Shown in pieces: positions 8,882 to 16,811 of a DNA stretch of 64,000 bases (its first letter is position 1; each line of letters begins with the position of its first letter). Below the pieces are notes generated by a model. That model was given only the letters and a program-made list of their open reading frames with translations. It was not told the DNA's origin and made no database searches. The stretch lies in NCBI RefSeq assembly GCF_031450785.1, contig NZ_JARTWB010000001.1:1252195-1316194 (forward strand), in the 5' to 3' direction. Made by a program: the position numbers and the translations under genes. The stretch comes from Caballeronia sp. LZ062. Its GTDB lineage: Bacteria; Pseudomonadota; Gammaproteobacteria; Burkholderiales; Burkholderiaceae.

Positions 8882-9376
8882 ATGCCAATGAAACAAGCGC
8901 GGAACCGCATTTTCCTCGTCCTTTTGGTTTTCGCCACGTTTATGCTCGGCGGATGCGCGGGCTTCCTGAACCGCGATGCGTTGCGCGTCAACGTTGCAGG
9001 AATCGAGCCGCTTGAAGGGCAGGGGCTCGAGATGCGGTTCGCCGTGAAGCTGCGCGTGCAGAATCCGAACGATACGTCCATCGATTTCGACGGCGTCGCG
9101 CTCGATCTCGATGTGAACGGCCGGGCCTTTGCCAGCGGCGTGAGCCCGCAGCGCGGGACGGTGCCGCGTTTCGGCGAAGTGGTTGTCGCTGTGCCGGTGA
9201 CGGTATCGGCGTGGTCCGTCGCGCGGCAAGCGTTGGGCTTTGCGAGCGGCGACGCCATGACCAAGGTTTCATATGTTGCGCGGGGCCGGCTCGCAGGCGG
9301 ACCGTTCGGCGGCGCGCGCTTCTCTGATCAGGGCACCATCGACTTTCCGACGGGAAGCGGCGCATTCGGCTACTGA
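8882..9376 (+). CDS. LEA14-type (late embryogenesis abundant-like) lipoprotein
   Basis: About 164 residues. The N-terminus has a lipoprotein signal ending in LGGCAGFL, so it is likely anchored to the outer or inner membrane on the periplasmic side. The rest is a single LEA14/WHy domain with the diagnostic LRVQNPNDTSIDFDGVALDL and VPVTVS strands. Such domains are linked to desiccation and stress protection in plants and some bacteria; the bacterial role is not settled. ATG 8888 is an equally possible start, as no strong ribosome site distinguishes the two. Confidence 0.82.
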   Translation: MPMKQARNRIFLVLLVFATFMLGGCAGFLNRDALRVNVAGIEPLEGQGLEMRFAVKLRVQNPNDTSIDFDGVALDLDVNGRAFASGVSPQRGTVPRFGEVVVAVPVTVSAWSVARQALGFASGDAMTKVSYVARGRLAGGPFGGARFSDQGTIDFPTGSGAFGY

Positions 9377-9390
9377 GTTCTGACGCAATG

Positions 9391-9412
9391 ACGAGCGCTG
9401 GCAGGCGCTCGT
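9391..9412. terminator. Hairpin between convergent genes
   Basis: ACGAGCGC and GCGCTCGT form an 8-bp stem with a 6-base loop between the LEA14 gene and the small convergent gene. A T-run is not obvious on either side, so termination is likely but not certain. Confidence 0.4.
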
Positions 9413-9442
9413 GTACATAAAAAGCTCGTCAATGCACGCAAC

Positions 9443-9721
9443 TTAGTGCGTGATGCGCGGGCCGTTTGCCTCGTCGTGGTGGAACTCGAAGTGCGCGTTG
9501 CCCGGCGCTGCGTCGTGATGAGCGAACTCTTCCTGACGCTTGTGTTCTTCGCGAGCCTGACGCGCTTCGCGCTCGTTACGGGCATCGCGCTCATGCGCTT
9601 CATCGACGCGCTCGCGATGCTCCTTGCGCTCGAAACGCTCGTGACGCTCGGCTTCGTGCGACTTGGCATACGCACCCGCCGACAGGCAGGCGATGAGAGC
9701 AGCAGCAAACAGCTTCTTCAT
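9443..9721 (-). CDS. Small exported charged protein
   Basis: 92 residues from MKKLFAAALIACLSAGAYA, a clean signal peptide cleaved after AYA. The mature part is almost entirely charged (Glu, Arg, His, Lys) and predicted to be one long helix. Many His residues near the end (EFAHHDAAPG, FEFHHDE) could bind metal, which is speculation. I do not recognise a family. Similar small periplasmic charged proteins are common in Burkholderiaceae. Confidence 0.65.
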   Translation of the reverse strand: MKKLFAAALIACLSAGAYAKSHEAERHERFERKEHRERVDEAHERDARNEREARQAREEHKRQEEFAHHDAAPGNAHFEFHHDEANGPRITH

Positions 9722-9899
9722 TCTAGACATCCTTCAGTTAGACATCGCAGACCGGTTGGCATGCAATGCCCAACAAAACGCCAGCGTGTGCTTCCCGTTG
9801 ACGCTTGTTGCTTTGGTGTAAGGACATTCAACAATGTTTGGCAATCAGCGATAAATAATCGGTCAAGCAGTAAGGGATCCGAAGTAACATGCGCGGCAT

Positions 9900-10270
9900 G
9901 ACGTGTATGCCGTTTCCGGAGACTATGCCGATGCAATGCTTACTGATTCGGTTCGTGCATGGCCCTCGCCGCACTGCGAGATTTCCATTGACGCCCTCGC
10001 CAGGCGAACCAACCGCGTTTCCTGCCGATGGGCTGCATACGAGAATTGCGATTAGGCGTTCGCCATCAACATACACGTCGGCTGGACCGAAGCCGAGGAT
10101 GACGACAGTTGCACGCAACATCGTCGCCGCGTTGACGCCGCATGACGGGCGATGAGGGCGATCGCGTGAAGGCGGCGCATGGACCGAACTATGAGCGGCT
10201 CAAGCAGGTGAAGCGTCGTCAAGATCCGTTGAACGTGTGCCTCGGCAACCAGAACATCCAGCCGTCGTAA
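9900..10270 (+). pseudogene. BBE-type FAD-linked oxidase remnant
   Basis: One frame reads SVRAWPSPHCEISIDALARR, TNRVS, then a TAG at 10053, then AFAINIHVGWTEAEDDDSC. After a short loss and frame change it continues as MTGDEGDRVKAAHGPNYERL and DPLNVCLGNQNIQPS, ending at 10270. This order is the C-terminal third of berberine-bridge-type (BBE) FAD oxidases, including the terminal N-L-F-x-x-N-Q-N-I motif in altered form. The FAD-binding N-terminal two thirds are absent. It is a clear decayed gene with no promoter or start. Confidence 0.7.
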
Positions 10271-10309
10271 TGCATGGCGCGCGCCGCGAATGCAGCCGGC
10301 GCTCGTCGT

Positions 10310-10642
10310 TCACGGCCGTTGCACATAACGCTGCGCGCTTCGATCGTCGTTGCTTGGTGCCTCGTAGACGAGTTCCCGTGTTTCGCTGCTCAGGCACTCA
10401 CGCAATGCGCCGAGAAACGTTGGATCCACGGCAAGGCGCAATCGGTCAAACCGATGATGTAGTCTGCTTTGCTCGAGAAACGCCGCAATGGCTTGCGCGA
10501 ATCGCTGGCGGTTCTTCTCGCTTTTGTCAGCAGCCGCGTTCCTGATGTCTTCGACCTGCTGAAGCTCGACTTTGAGTCCCCGCGTTTCGAAGATGCGGGC
10601 GCGGTTGTCGTCGGCGGCAAGAACCCACGTGATGGCGGTCAT
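10310..10642 (-). CDS. Host-attachment / baeRF-family protein, short
   Basis: 110 residues beginning MTAITWVLAADDNRARIFET, the start of the 'host attachment protein' (AtsE-like, bacterial eRF1-homologue) family. The middle (RFAQAIAAFLEQSRL, HHRFDRLRLAVDPTFLGALR) also fits. Family members are usually 140 or more residues. Here the linker after strand 2 and the C-terminus are shorter, ending YVQRP, so partial truncation is possible. Cytoplasmic; function not firmly known. Confidence 0.65.
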   Translation of the reverse strand: MTAITWVLAADDNRARIFETRGLKVELQQVEDIRNAAADKSEKNRQRFAQAIAAFLEQSRLHHRFDRLRLAVDPTFLGALRECLSSETRELVYEAPSNDDRSAQRYVQRP

Positions 10643-10706
10643 GGTGCTTCCTCCCGGTCGCTTGGCTTAAGCGACGCTCGCGCCATTGTGCTCCGATTCG
10701 CGCGAT

Positions 10707-12224
10707 TCAACAGCCCGCCACGCTGCCGCGTTGCAGCATGGAGCCCGTCTTTGCAAAGCGTTCATGCAATGCGAAAGCCCGTTCCAAGCAATGCGGCGTG
10801 TGGCCGCCGCGTCCTGTTGCGTCGCGGTAATAGTCGCGCAAAAAGTCTTGGTAGAGCGGGTGCGCGCACTTGTCGATCACCGTCAGCGCACGCTCGCGAG
10901 GCGCAAGGCCGGACAGGTTCGCAAGTCCGCGCTCGGTCACGATCACGTCCACGTCGTGTTCGTTGTGATCGCAATGCGGGACCATCGGCACAATACTCGA
11001 AATGCAGCCGTTCTTCGCGATGGATTTCGTTGCAAACACGGCATACGATGCATTGCGCGCGAAGTCGCCCGACCCGCCAATGCCGTTCATCATGTGCGTG
11101 CCGCCTACATGCGTCGAATTCACGTTGCCGTAGATGTCGGCCTCCAGCGCGGTGTTGATCGCGATAAGCCCGAGACGACGAATGACTTCCGGATGATTGC
11201 TCACTTCCTGCGGGCGCAGCACGAGCCGGTCGCGGTAGCGGTCCAGATCGTTCAGGACCTGTTCCTGGCGCTTGGCCGATAACGTCATCGACGCGCCGGA
11301 CGCGAAGGCGAGCTTGCCGGCATCGAAGAGATCGAAAGCGGAGTCTTGCAGGACCTCGGAATAGAGCGTGAGCGCTTCGAAAGGCGATGCGGCGAAGCCG
11401 GACAGAACCGCATTCGCGATAGTACCGATGCCGGCCTGCAAGGGTGGCAATGCCTTGGGCAGACGGCCGCGCGACACTTCGTGCTGGAAGAACTCGATGA
11501 GATGGCCAGCGATCATCGCTGTTTCATCATCGGCGGGCAGCACGGTCGAGGGGCTGTCGGGCTGATTTGTAACGACTATAGCCGCGATCTTTTCGAGCGG
11601 AATGTCGATACAGGTAGTCCCCACGCGATCGCGCGGGTGAACGAGCGGCAGCGGCGCGCGTGACGGGCGGGGCGCAGGCGACCAGATGTCGTGCAAGCCT
11701 TCGAGTGCGAGCGGCTGCGCGAGATTGAGCTCGACAATGACCTTCTGCGCCAACATCGGGAAAGTCGCTGAATTGCCTACGGACGTGCTCGGCACAATGG
11801 CGCCGGTTTCCGTGATCGCAACGGCTTCGATGATCGCGATATCGAGCGTGCCCAGACGATGATCGCGCAACAGCTCGACGGTCTCGGAGAGATGCTGATC
11901 GATAAACATGACTTCGCCGCGATTGATGGCGCGACGCAACGTGGTATCGACCTGGAACGGCAGGCGGCGCTCCAGCGCACCGGCTTCCGTGAGAATGCGG
12001 TCGATGTCGTTGCCAAGCGACGCGCCCGTCATGAGCGTGATACGCAGCGGATCGCGTTCCTCTCGCGCACGACGTGCTATTTCAATGGGTACCGCTTTCG
12101 CATCGCCGGCGCGGGTAAATCCGCTCGCGCCCACGCTCATGCCATTGCGTACGAGCTGCGCTGCATCGGCTGCGGAGGTGATCTTTCCGCGTAGCGCGGC
12201 ACAACGAATGCGATCTTCGAACAT
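10707..12224 (-). CDS. Acetyl-CoA hydrolase / succinyl-CoA:acetate CoA-transferase family enzyme
   Basis: About 505 residues. ATG 12224 is chosen because GGTGGAG lies 6 bases upstream. The family's catalytic Glu is likely the one in YSEVLQDSAFDLFDAGKLAF, and the CoA-site motif GIGGSGDFARNASYAVFAT is present. These enzymes move CoA between succinyl-CoA and acetate or propionate, or hydrolyse acetyl-CoA. This bypasses succinyl-CoA synthetase or recycles CoA. The sequence does not decide between hydrolase and transferase; the intact Glu fits the transferase mechanism. It stands alone, not in an operon with acetate genes. Confidence 0.85.
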   Translation of the reverse strand: MFEDRIRCAALRGKITSAADAAQLVRNGMSVGASGFTRAGDAKAVPIEIARRAREERDPLRITLMTGASLGNDIDRILTEAGALERRLPFQVDTTLRRAINRGEVMFIDQHLSETVELLRDHRLGTLDIAIIEAVAITETGAIVPSTSVGNSATFPMLAQKVIVELNLAQPLALEGLHDIWSPAPRPSRAPLPLVHPRDRVGTTCIDIPLEKIAAIVVTNQPDSPSTVLPADDETAMIAGHLIEFFQHEVSRGRLPKALPPLQAGIGTIANAVLSGFAASPFEALTLYSEVLQDSAFDLFDAGKLAFASGASMTLSAKRQEQVLNDLDRYRDRLVLRPQEVSNHPEVIRRLGLIAINTALEADIYGNVNSTHVGGTHMMNGIGGSGDFARNASYAVFATKSIAKNGCISSIVPMVPHCDHNEHDVDVIVTERGLANLSGLAPRERALTVIDKCAHPLYQDFLRDYYRDATGRGGHTPHCLERAFALHERFAKTGSMLQRGSVAGC

Positions 12225-12469
12225 CGATATCTCCACCAACACTGACTGAATCATGCGCTCGCATGCATCTCATCCTGACCGATGACTCACGTGCATTTGC
12301 TGGCGGCGCCGGCTCAATACGTTCTGGTGACTTGGGTATCGGCAGAGAGAGACTTGCGAACGACGCCGGGATTATAGGTATTGCCTGACGCTTTCATAGC
12401 CGTGCGTCGCCACACGGCAATTCAGGATGCGATTCTTTTGCGCTTTGTCTAATTTCAGCGCCGTTGCGC

Positions 12470-12664
12470 TCAACTGCCGCCGAAGAAGACCGTGCAATAA
12501 CTGGCCGGGCCGACGCATTCCTGCGACGAGTTGGACGGTTGACTCGAGGACTGAGCCGACGACTGACTGGCGTTACTGGCAGCAGCAGGCGCGGACGTTT
12601 GTGCGATCGCGAGCGATGCGCCCGACACCATGATTGCAGCGATTGCGAATTGAAGCGATTTCAT
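12470..12664 (-). CDS. Small exported Ser/Gln-rich protein
   Basis: 64 residues from MKSLQFAIAAIMVSGASLAIA, a clear signal peptide, preceded by AAGGAGA. The mature part is Ser/Ala/Gln-rich (SSAQSSSQPSNSSQ) and ends with two Cys (ECVGPASYCTVFFGGS) that could form a disulphide. No family recognised. The region 12225-12469 between it and the CoA-transferase holds no other gene. Confidence 0.6.
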   Translation of the reverse strand: MKSLQFAIAAIMVSGASLAIAQTSAPAAASNASQSSAQSSSQPSNSSQECVGPASYCTVFFGGS

Positions 12665-12790
12665 CGAACTCTCCTTGGGACCTGACCGCCGGCATGGATT
12701 GCCTCGGCACGAAGACACTATAGGCAGCGGCCTTCACGCGATAAATCGTCGTGGATGGAAGGCACATTTCCATGCAAGGGAAAGATCGGC

Positions 12791-14893
12791 TCAGCGAGAA
12801 GCATCGAAAGGCGCGTCGGTATCGATCAGCGCACTGCGGATGAAATGCAGGCACGCGAGAATGCGTTGCAGGTCGCGCATGCGTTCGCTTCGATTTGCGC
12901 TCGACGCCTTGGCAGATTCCAATAAGGCTTCTGCCGCGAATATCGACCCTACGACCGAACTGATCGCGCGCCGAAGCGATGCACTCGAGGGCATTCGAAA
13001 CAGCATGGCGACGTCGCGAAGCATGCGCGCCAGGGATGAGGCCCACGATAGACGAACGGGCGCGGGAAGCTCATCGACATCGAGCGTCGCTCTTAGCGCG
13101 CGCAGATCGATCATCGCCTGTCCCACTTCGAGCGTGACAAGCATCCACGCCAGTGCGCGACGATGTCCTCGCGAGTAGGGAGCCGAAAGGGCCAACAGTT
13201 GAGACATCAGATCATGCGTGCCTGAATGGAAGCGTTCGCTCAATCGAACGAGAGGGGCTTCGCAGGCGAGCGCGGCTTGCGCACGCAACGCGGCGAGCGT
13301 CTTGCCGACGAGCCACGGCGTGTGGGGCGGTATGAGAATCGCGCATGCCATCGATGTGACGAGCATCGAAACGAGGATAGCGATGCCGTTATTCAAGAGC
13401 ATGGCCGGGTCATAGACGATGACGTTATCGGGCGCTGCAAGCAGGCAGAAAAACACGCAGAAGCCCACGCCGTAGCCCGCCGTCGGGCGGCGCATTGCAA
13501 TGAAGGTGCCGAGCGCGAGCGGTGGCGAAAGCATCGCGCAAAGCAGCGGGAAGCCGTCTATCGCGGGATAGACGTGGCATAGAAAGAAATAGCCGATGAC
13601 CACTGCACCCGCTGTCCCCGCGGCCATCTCTGCGACGAACCGCGCCGGCCGCGCCGATGCCGACGATAGCCCGCAAGTTAGCGTCGCGCCGATGAGCGCC
13701 AGGCCGCCGCTTGGCCATGCCGTGGCGACCCAGAAGGCCGCGACGGCCGCTATCACCATCGCGGTGCGCGCGAACGTTGTGGCGACCACGAAGCCGTCGG
13801 TCTTCGCGACGTAGCGCGCGGTCGGCATGTCATCGCGGTGGCCTGCGGACAATGCGGCGCGTAACTGCGCTATGCGGTCCAGGTCGCAAATCAATCGGTC
13901 GAGAAGCTCGGCGCAAGTGACGATATCGATCTGCGATGCGTCCTCGAGCCGCGCTGATAGGGACGTCTTTAAGTTCATCAGAGCGTGCCGGTCGCAATCA
14001 GTCAAATGGAGGACGTTAGAAAATTCACTCAGGAATGCCGCAAGGGCGGGGCACGCTATATGGACGCGCAGCCGCTTGATCGACTGATCGAGCGCATGAA
14101 GACGCGAACACGCGCTCATGAACGCGTTGTTCAATTGGGAAAGCAGCATGCGTTGAGCGCGCAACGCAGGATTCTCATAAGCCGCGAGACGCCGAGTAGA
14201 TTCGAAGCCGACGATATCCGCGACCAGTTCCGTGTAACGGCGCTCGCGCACGTGTGGATCGAGCCCGCCGCACACTATCTCTGCGGCAAGCATCTTGAAC
14301 GCGGCCTCGCGTTGCGCAAGCGTCACGGTGAGCTTCGCGCTTGCATGACGCGGCAGGAGCAAGACACTGACGACGCCCGAGCACACGATGCCGATCATGA
14401 CTTCCGCGCCGCGCGTGAGCGCGGCGAGCAGAAGTTGATCGGGCGCCGCGACGAGCGGTACGCCGATGAGTGCAGCGGTATAGCCCGCCAGTACCCAGCC
14501 GTACCAGCGGTATTGCCGATATCGCACCGCAAGCGCGGTGCAGGTTGCTACCCATATCGTCAATCCGATGGCATACAACTCCGCTTGCTGTACGCATACG
14601 GCGCCCAGCACGACCGCGGCGACCATGCCGAGCATCGTACCCGCGAAGCGATAGACGCCCTTGGCGAGCACCATGCCCGAGAAGGGCTGCATCAGGACGA
14701 ACGTCGTCGTCATTGCAATGCGCGGTTGCGGCAACTCCAGACGCATGGCAAGGCCCATCGCGAGGAACGCTGCAATGAGTGTCTTGGACAGATGCAGCCA
14801 CAGCGCGCCATCCGTTGCTAGCCAGTCCTGCAAGCCGTCGATGACTTCGCCCCCGAAGGGGGCGTTCGTGCGCGGCCGATCCATCAACGACAT
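12791..14893 (-). CDS. FUSC-family aromatic acid efflux protein
   Basis: About 700 residues. Two halves each contain a bundle of hydrophobic segments (about residues 25-170 and 360-500) separated and followed by cytoplasmic helical parts, the layout of AaeB/YccS FUSC proteins that pump aromatic acids. The open frame runs upstream to 15070 and would overlap the LysR gene, so ATG 14893 (MSLMDRPRTN) is preferred; 14953 is an alternative. It is divergent from a LysR gene, the same arrangement as aaeXAB/aaeR. The small AaeX and membrane-fusion AaeA partners are missing here. Confidence 0.82.
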   Translation of the reverse strand: MSLMDRPRTNAPFGGEVIDGLQDWLATDGALWLHLSKTLIAAFLAMGLAMRLELPQPRIAMTTTFVLMQPFSGMVLAKGVYRFAGTMLGMVAAVVLGAVCVQQAELYAIGLTIWVATCTALAVRYRQYRWYGWVLAGYTAALIGVPLVAAPDQLLLAALTRGAEVMIGIVCSGVVSVLLLPRHASAKLTVTLAQREAAFKMLAAEIVCGGLDPHVRERRYTELVADIVGFESTRRLAAYENPALRAQRMLLSQLNNAFMSACSRLHALDQSIKRLRVHIACPALAAFLSEFSNVLHLTDCDRHALMNLKTSLSARLEDASQIDIVTCAELLDRLICDLDRIAQLRAALSAGHRDDMPTARYVAKTDGFVVATTFARTAMVIAAVAAFWVATAWPSGGLALIGATLTCGLSSASARPARFVAEMAAGTAGAVVIGYFFLCHVYPAIDGFPLLCAMLSPPLALGTFIAMRRPTAGYGVGFCVFFCLLAAPDNVIVYDPAMLLNNGIAILVSMLVTSMACAILIPPHTPWLVGKTLAALRAQAALACEAPLVRLSERFHSGTHDLMSQLLALSAPYSRGHRRALAWMLVTLEVGQAMIDLRALRATLDVDELPAPVRLSWASSLARMLRDVAMLFRMPSSASLRRAISSVVGSIFAAEALLESAKASSANRSERMRDLQRILACLHFIRSALIDTDAPFDASR

Positions 14894-15050
14894 GCTATTG
14901 CCCGGTGCCTTCTTCGTGAAGGCGCCGATTCTAGACAGCGTGCGCTCACTCATTAATGAGAGAATCAGGGAACATTCTTTCCAGAAACAATAACAATAGG
15001 TTGCGCTATTCAGCGGACAATATCGTTCTTCTGGTAATTGTGACGTTTTG

Positions 15051-16046
15051 ATGGACACCCTACAGAACATGCGGGTATTCGCCCGCGTGATTCAGGCCGG
15101 CAGTTTCACGGCCGCTGCACAGTCGATGAATTCGACGACTGGCGCCATGTCGCGCGCCGTATCGGAACTTGAAGCGCACTTGCGCACCCGCTTGATGAAT
15201 CGCTCGACCCGGCGGCTTGCGCTCACGTCGGCAGGCGAGCGTTATTTGAAGCGCGTCGTGCAGATTCTCGCGGACATCGACGGGGCAGAAGAAGAAGCGA
15301 GCTGCGCGCACGAGCACCCGTCGGGCACGCTACGCATGTTCAGCTTCGCGAGTGTGGGGCAGCACTATATTCTTCCCGCCATCGCGCAATACCGTGCGCT
15401 GTATCCGGACGTCAAAGTTGAATTGACGCTCTCGCAGCGCATGCCGGATCTCTTCGAAGGCAGTAGCGATGTCGCGGTCGTCTCGGCAGCCGCACTATCC
15501 GATTCGGAAGTGATTTCGCACCGGCTCGGCAGCACCTTCAGCATTCTGTGCGCATCGCCCGATTACATTCGGGCACGCGGGGCACCTGTGCAGCCCGCCG
15601 ACCTTGCGAATCACGATTGCCTCACGTTGCAGACCCCGGCATTTCCTGCGCACGAATGGACGCTCGAAGGTCCGCAAGGCCGCGAGACCTTGCAGATTAG
15701 CGGGCCGGTGCAGGTGAATATCGCGGAGTCGCTGGCGGTCGCGATACGTGAGGGCATGGGCATCGGCATGTTGCCGCTTTATGCCGCAATAGAAGGCTTG
15801 CGCAACGGTTCGCTCGTGCGCGTGCTGCCGCAGCATACGCTGCAGCCCACGAATCTCTATGCGCTCTATGCGTCGCGCAAATTCATCGATGCAAAGACGC
15901 GTACGTGGGTCGAATTTCTGCGCGCGCATCTTCCGGGTGTGATCGCCCGCGATGAAGCCGCGCTTGCCGGAATCGGACAGAGCGGCGCGTCAGGCGGCAT
16001 GGCCTTGCCGTTGACCAAGAACTACGCCGCGCACCTAAACCACTAG
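15051..16046 (+). CDS. LysR-family transcriptional regulator
   Basis: 331 residues. The N-terminal winged helix-turn-helix (MRVFARVIQAGSFTAAAQSM, MSRAVSELEAHLRTRLMNRS) is followed by a substrate-binding domain. The intergenic gap to the divergent FUSC gene (14894-15050) is AT-rich and should hold shared promoters and its operator, so it most likely controls the pump in response to an aromatic compound. ATG 15051 is chosen over the adjacent TTG. Confidence 0.88.
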   Translation: MDTLQNMRVFARVIQAGSFTAAAQSMNSTTGAMSRAVSELEAHLRTRLMNRSTRRLALTSAGERYLKRVVQILADIDGAEEEASCAHEHPSGTLRMFSFASVGQHYILPAIAQYRALYPDVKVELTLSQRMPDLFEGSSDVAVVSAAALSDSEVISHRLGSTFSILCASPDYIRARGAPVQPADLANHDCLTLQTPAFPAHEWTLEGPQGRETLQISGPVQVNIAESLAVAIREGMGIGMLPLYAAIEGLRNGSLVRVLPQHTLQPTNLYALYASRKFIDAKTRTWVEFLRAHLPGVIARDEAALAGIGQSGASGGMALPLTKNYAAHLNH

Positions 16047-16057
16047 GCGATCCGCTC

Positions 16058-16744
16058 TCACGTTTCACTCCACATGCGCAGCAGGTTGTGATAGCAGCCG
16101 ACGAGCGAGCGTTTCGCGGCTTCGTCGCCGTTCGTCGCGTTGAGACGCTGTATCGAGTTGTCGAGATCGAAAAGCAGAGCGCGTTGGGCGTCGTCGCGCA
16201 CGAGGCTTTGCGCCCAGAAGAAGCTCGACACACGTGCGCCGCGCGTGACGGGGCGCACTTGATGCAGGCTCGTCGCGGGATACACGATGGCATGTCCCGC
16301 CGGCAGCTTCACTTCCTGCACGCCGTAAGTGTCTTCGATGACGAGTTCCCCGCCGTCATACTCTTCCGGGCGCGAAAGAAAGAGCGTGATGGATACATCG
16401 GTGCGCACGCGCGCGCCATGACCAGGCACGATGCGAATGGCGCCATCGACATGGCTGCCGAAATGCATGCCGCCTTCATAGCGATTGAAAAGCGGCGGAT
16501 ACACGCGGTTGGGCAACACCGCGCTGATGAAAAGCGGATGACGTTCGAGCGCGCCGATGATCGCATCGCCCATTTCGCGCGCGATCGCGGAGCCTTCTGC
16601 AATCTGCTGATTGCGCTTGACGGGCGCGCCTTGATAGCCCGCCGTGGCGCGGCCATCGACCCATGAGTCTGTTGCGGCTTCGAGGCGCGAGCGCATCGCG
16701 GCGGCGTCTTCGGCGCTGAGCACGCCCGGTATTGAGAGAATCAT
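16058..16744 (-). CDS. piuC: Fe(II)/2-oxoglutarate PKHD-type hydroxylase PiuC
   Basis: 228 residues, the usual length of the PiuC/YbiX family. The iron ligands are visible as HFGSHVDGA (His-x-Asp near residue 98) and a distal His in [13 protein letters not shown], whose Arg binds 2-oxoglutarate. Family genes almost always accompany a Fiu/PiuA siderophore receptor, as here immediately downstream of one on the same strand (67 bases). They are iron-starvation genes with an unclear hydroxylation target. Cytoplasmic. Confidence 0.9.
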   Translation of the reverse strand: MILSIPGVLSAEDAAAMRSRLEAATDSWVDGRATAGYQGAPVKRNQQIAEGSAIAREMGDAIIGALERHPLFISAVLPNRVYPPLFNRYEGGMHFGSHVDGAIRIVPGHGARVRTDVSITLFLSRPEEYDGGELVIEDTYGVQEVKLPAGHAIVYPATSLHQVRPVTRGARVSSFFWAQSLVRDDAQRALLFDLDNSIQRLNATNGDEAAKRSLVGCYHNLLRMWSET

Positions 16745-16811
16745 TGCGTGGGCTTATCGATGTGGCTCTGCGCGCCGTGCGAAGCGCGGCGCGCGCCTGA
16801 CTTACAGTGCA

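Noticed and set aside
9828..10121. 97-codon minus-strand frame
   Set aside because: It is antisense to the BBE oxidase remnant, which explains the stretch better.
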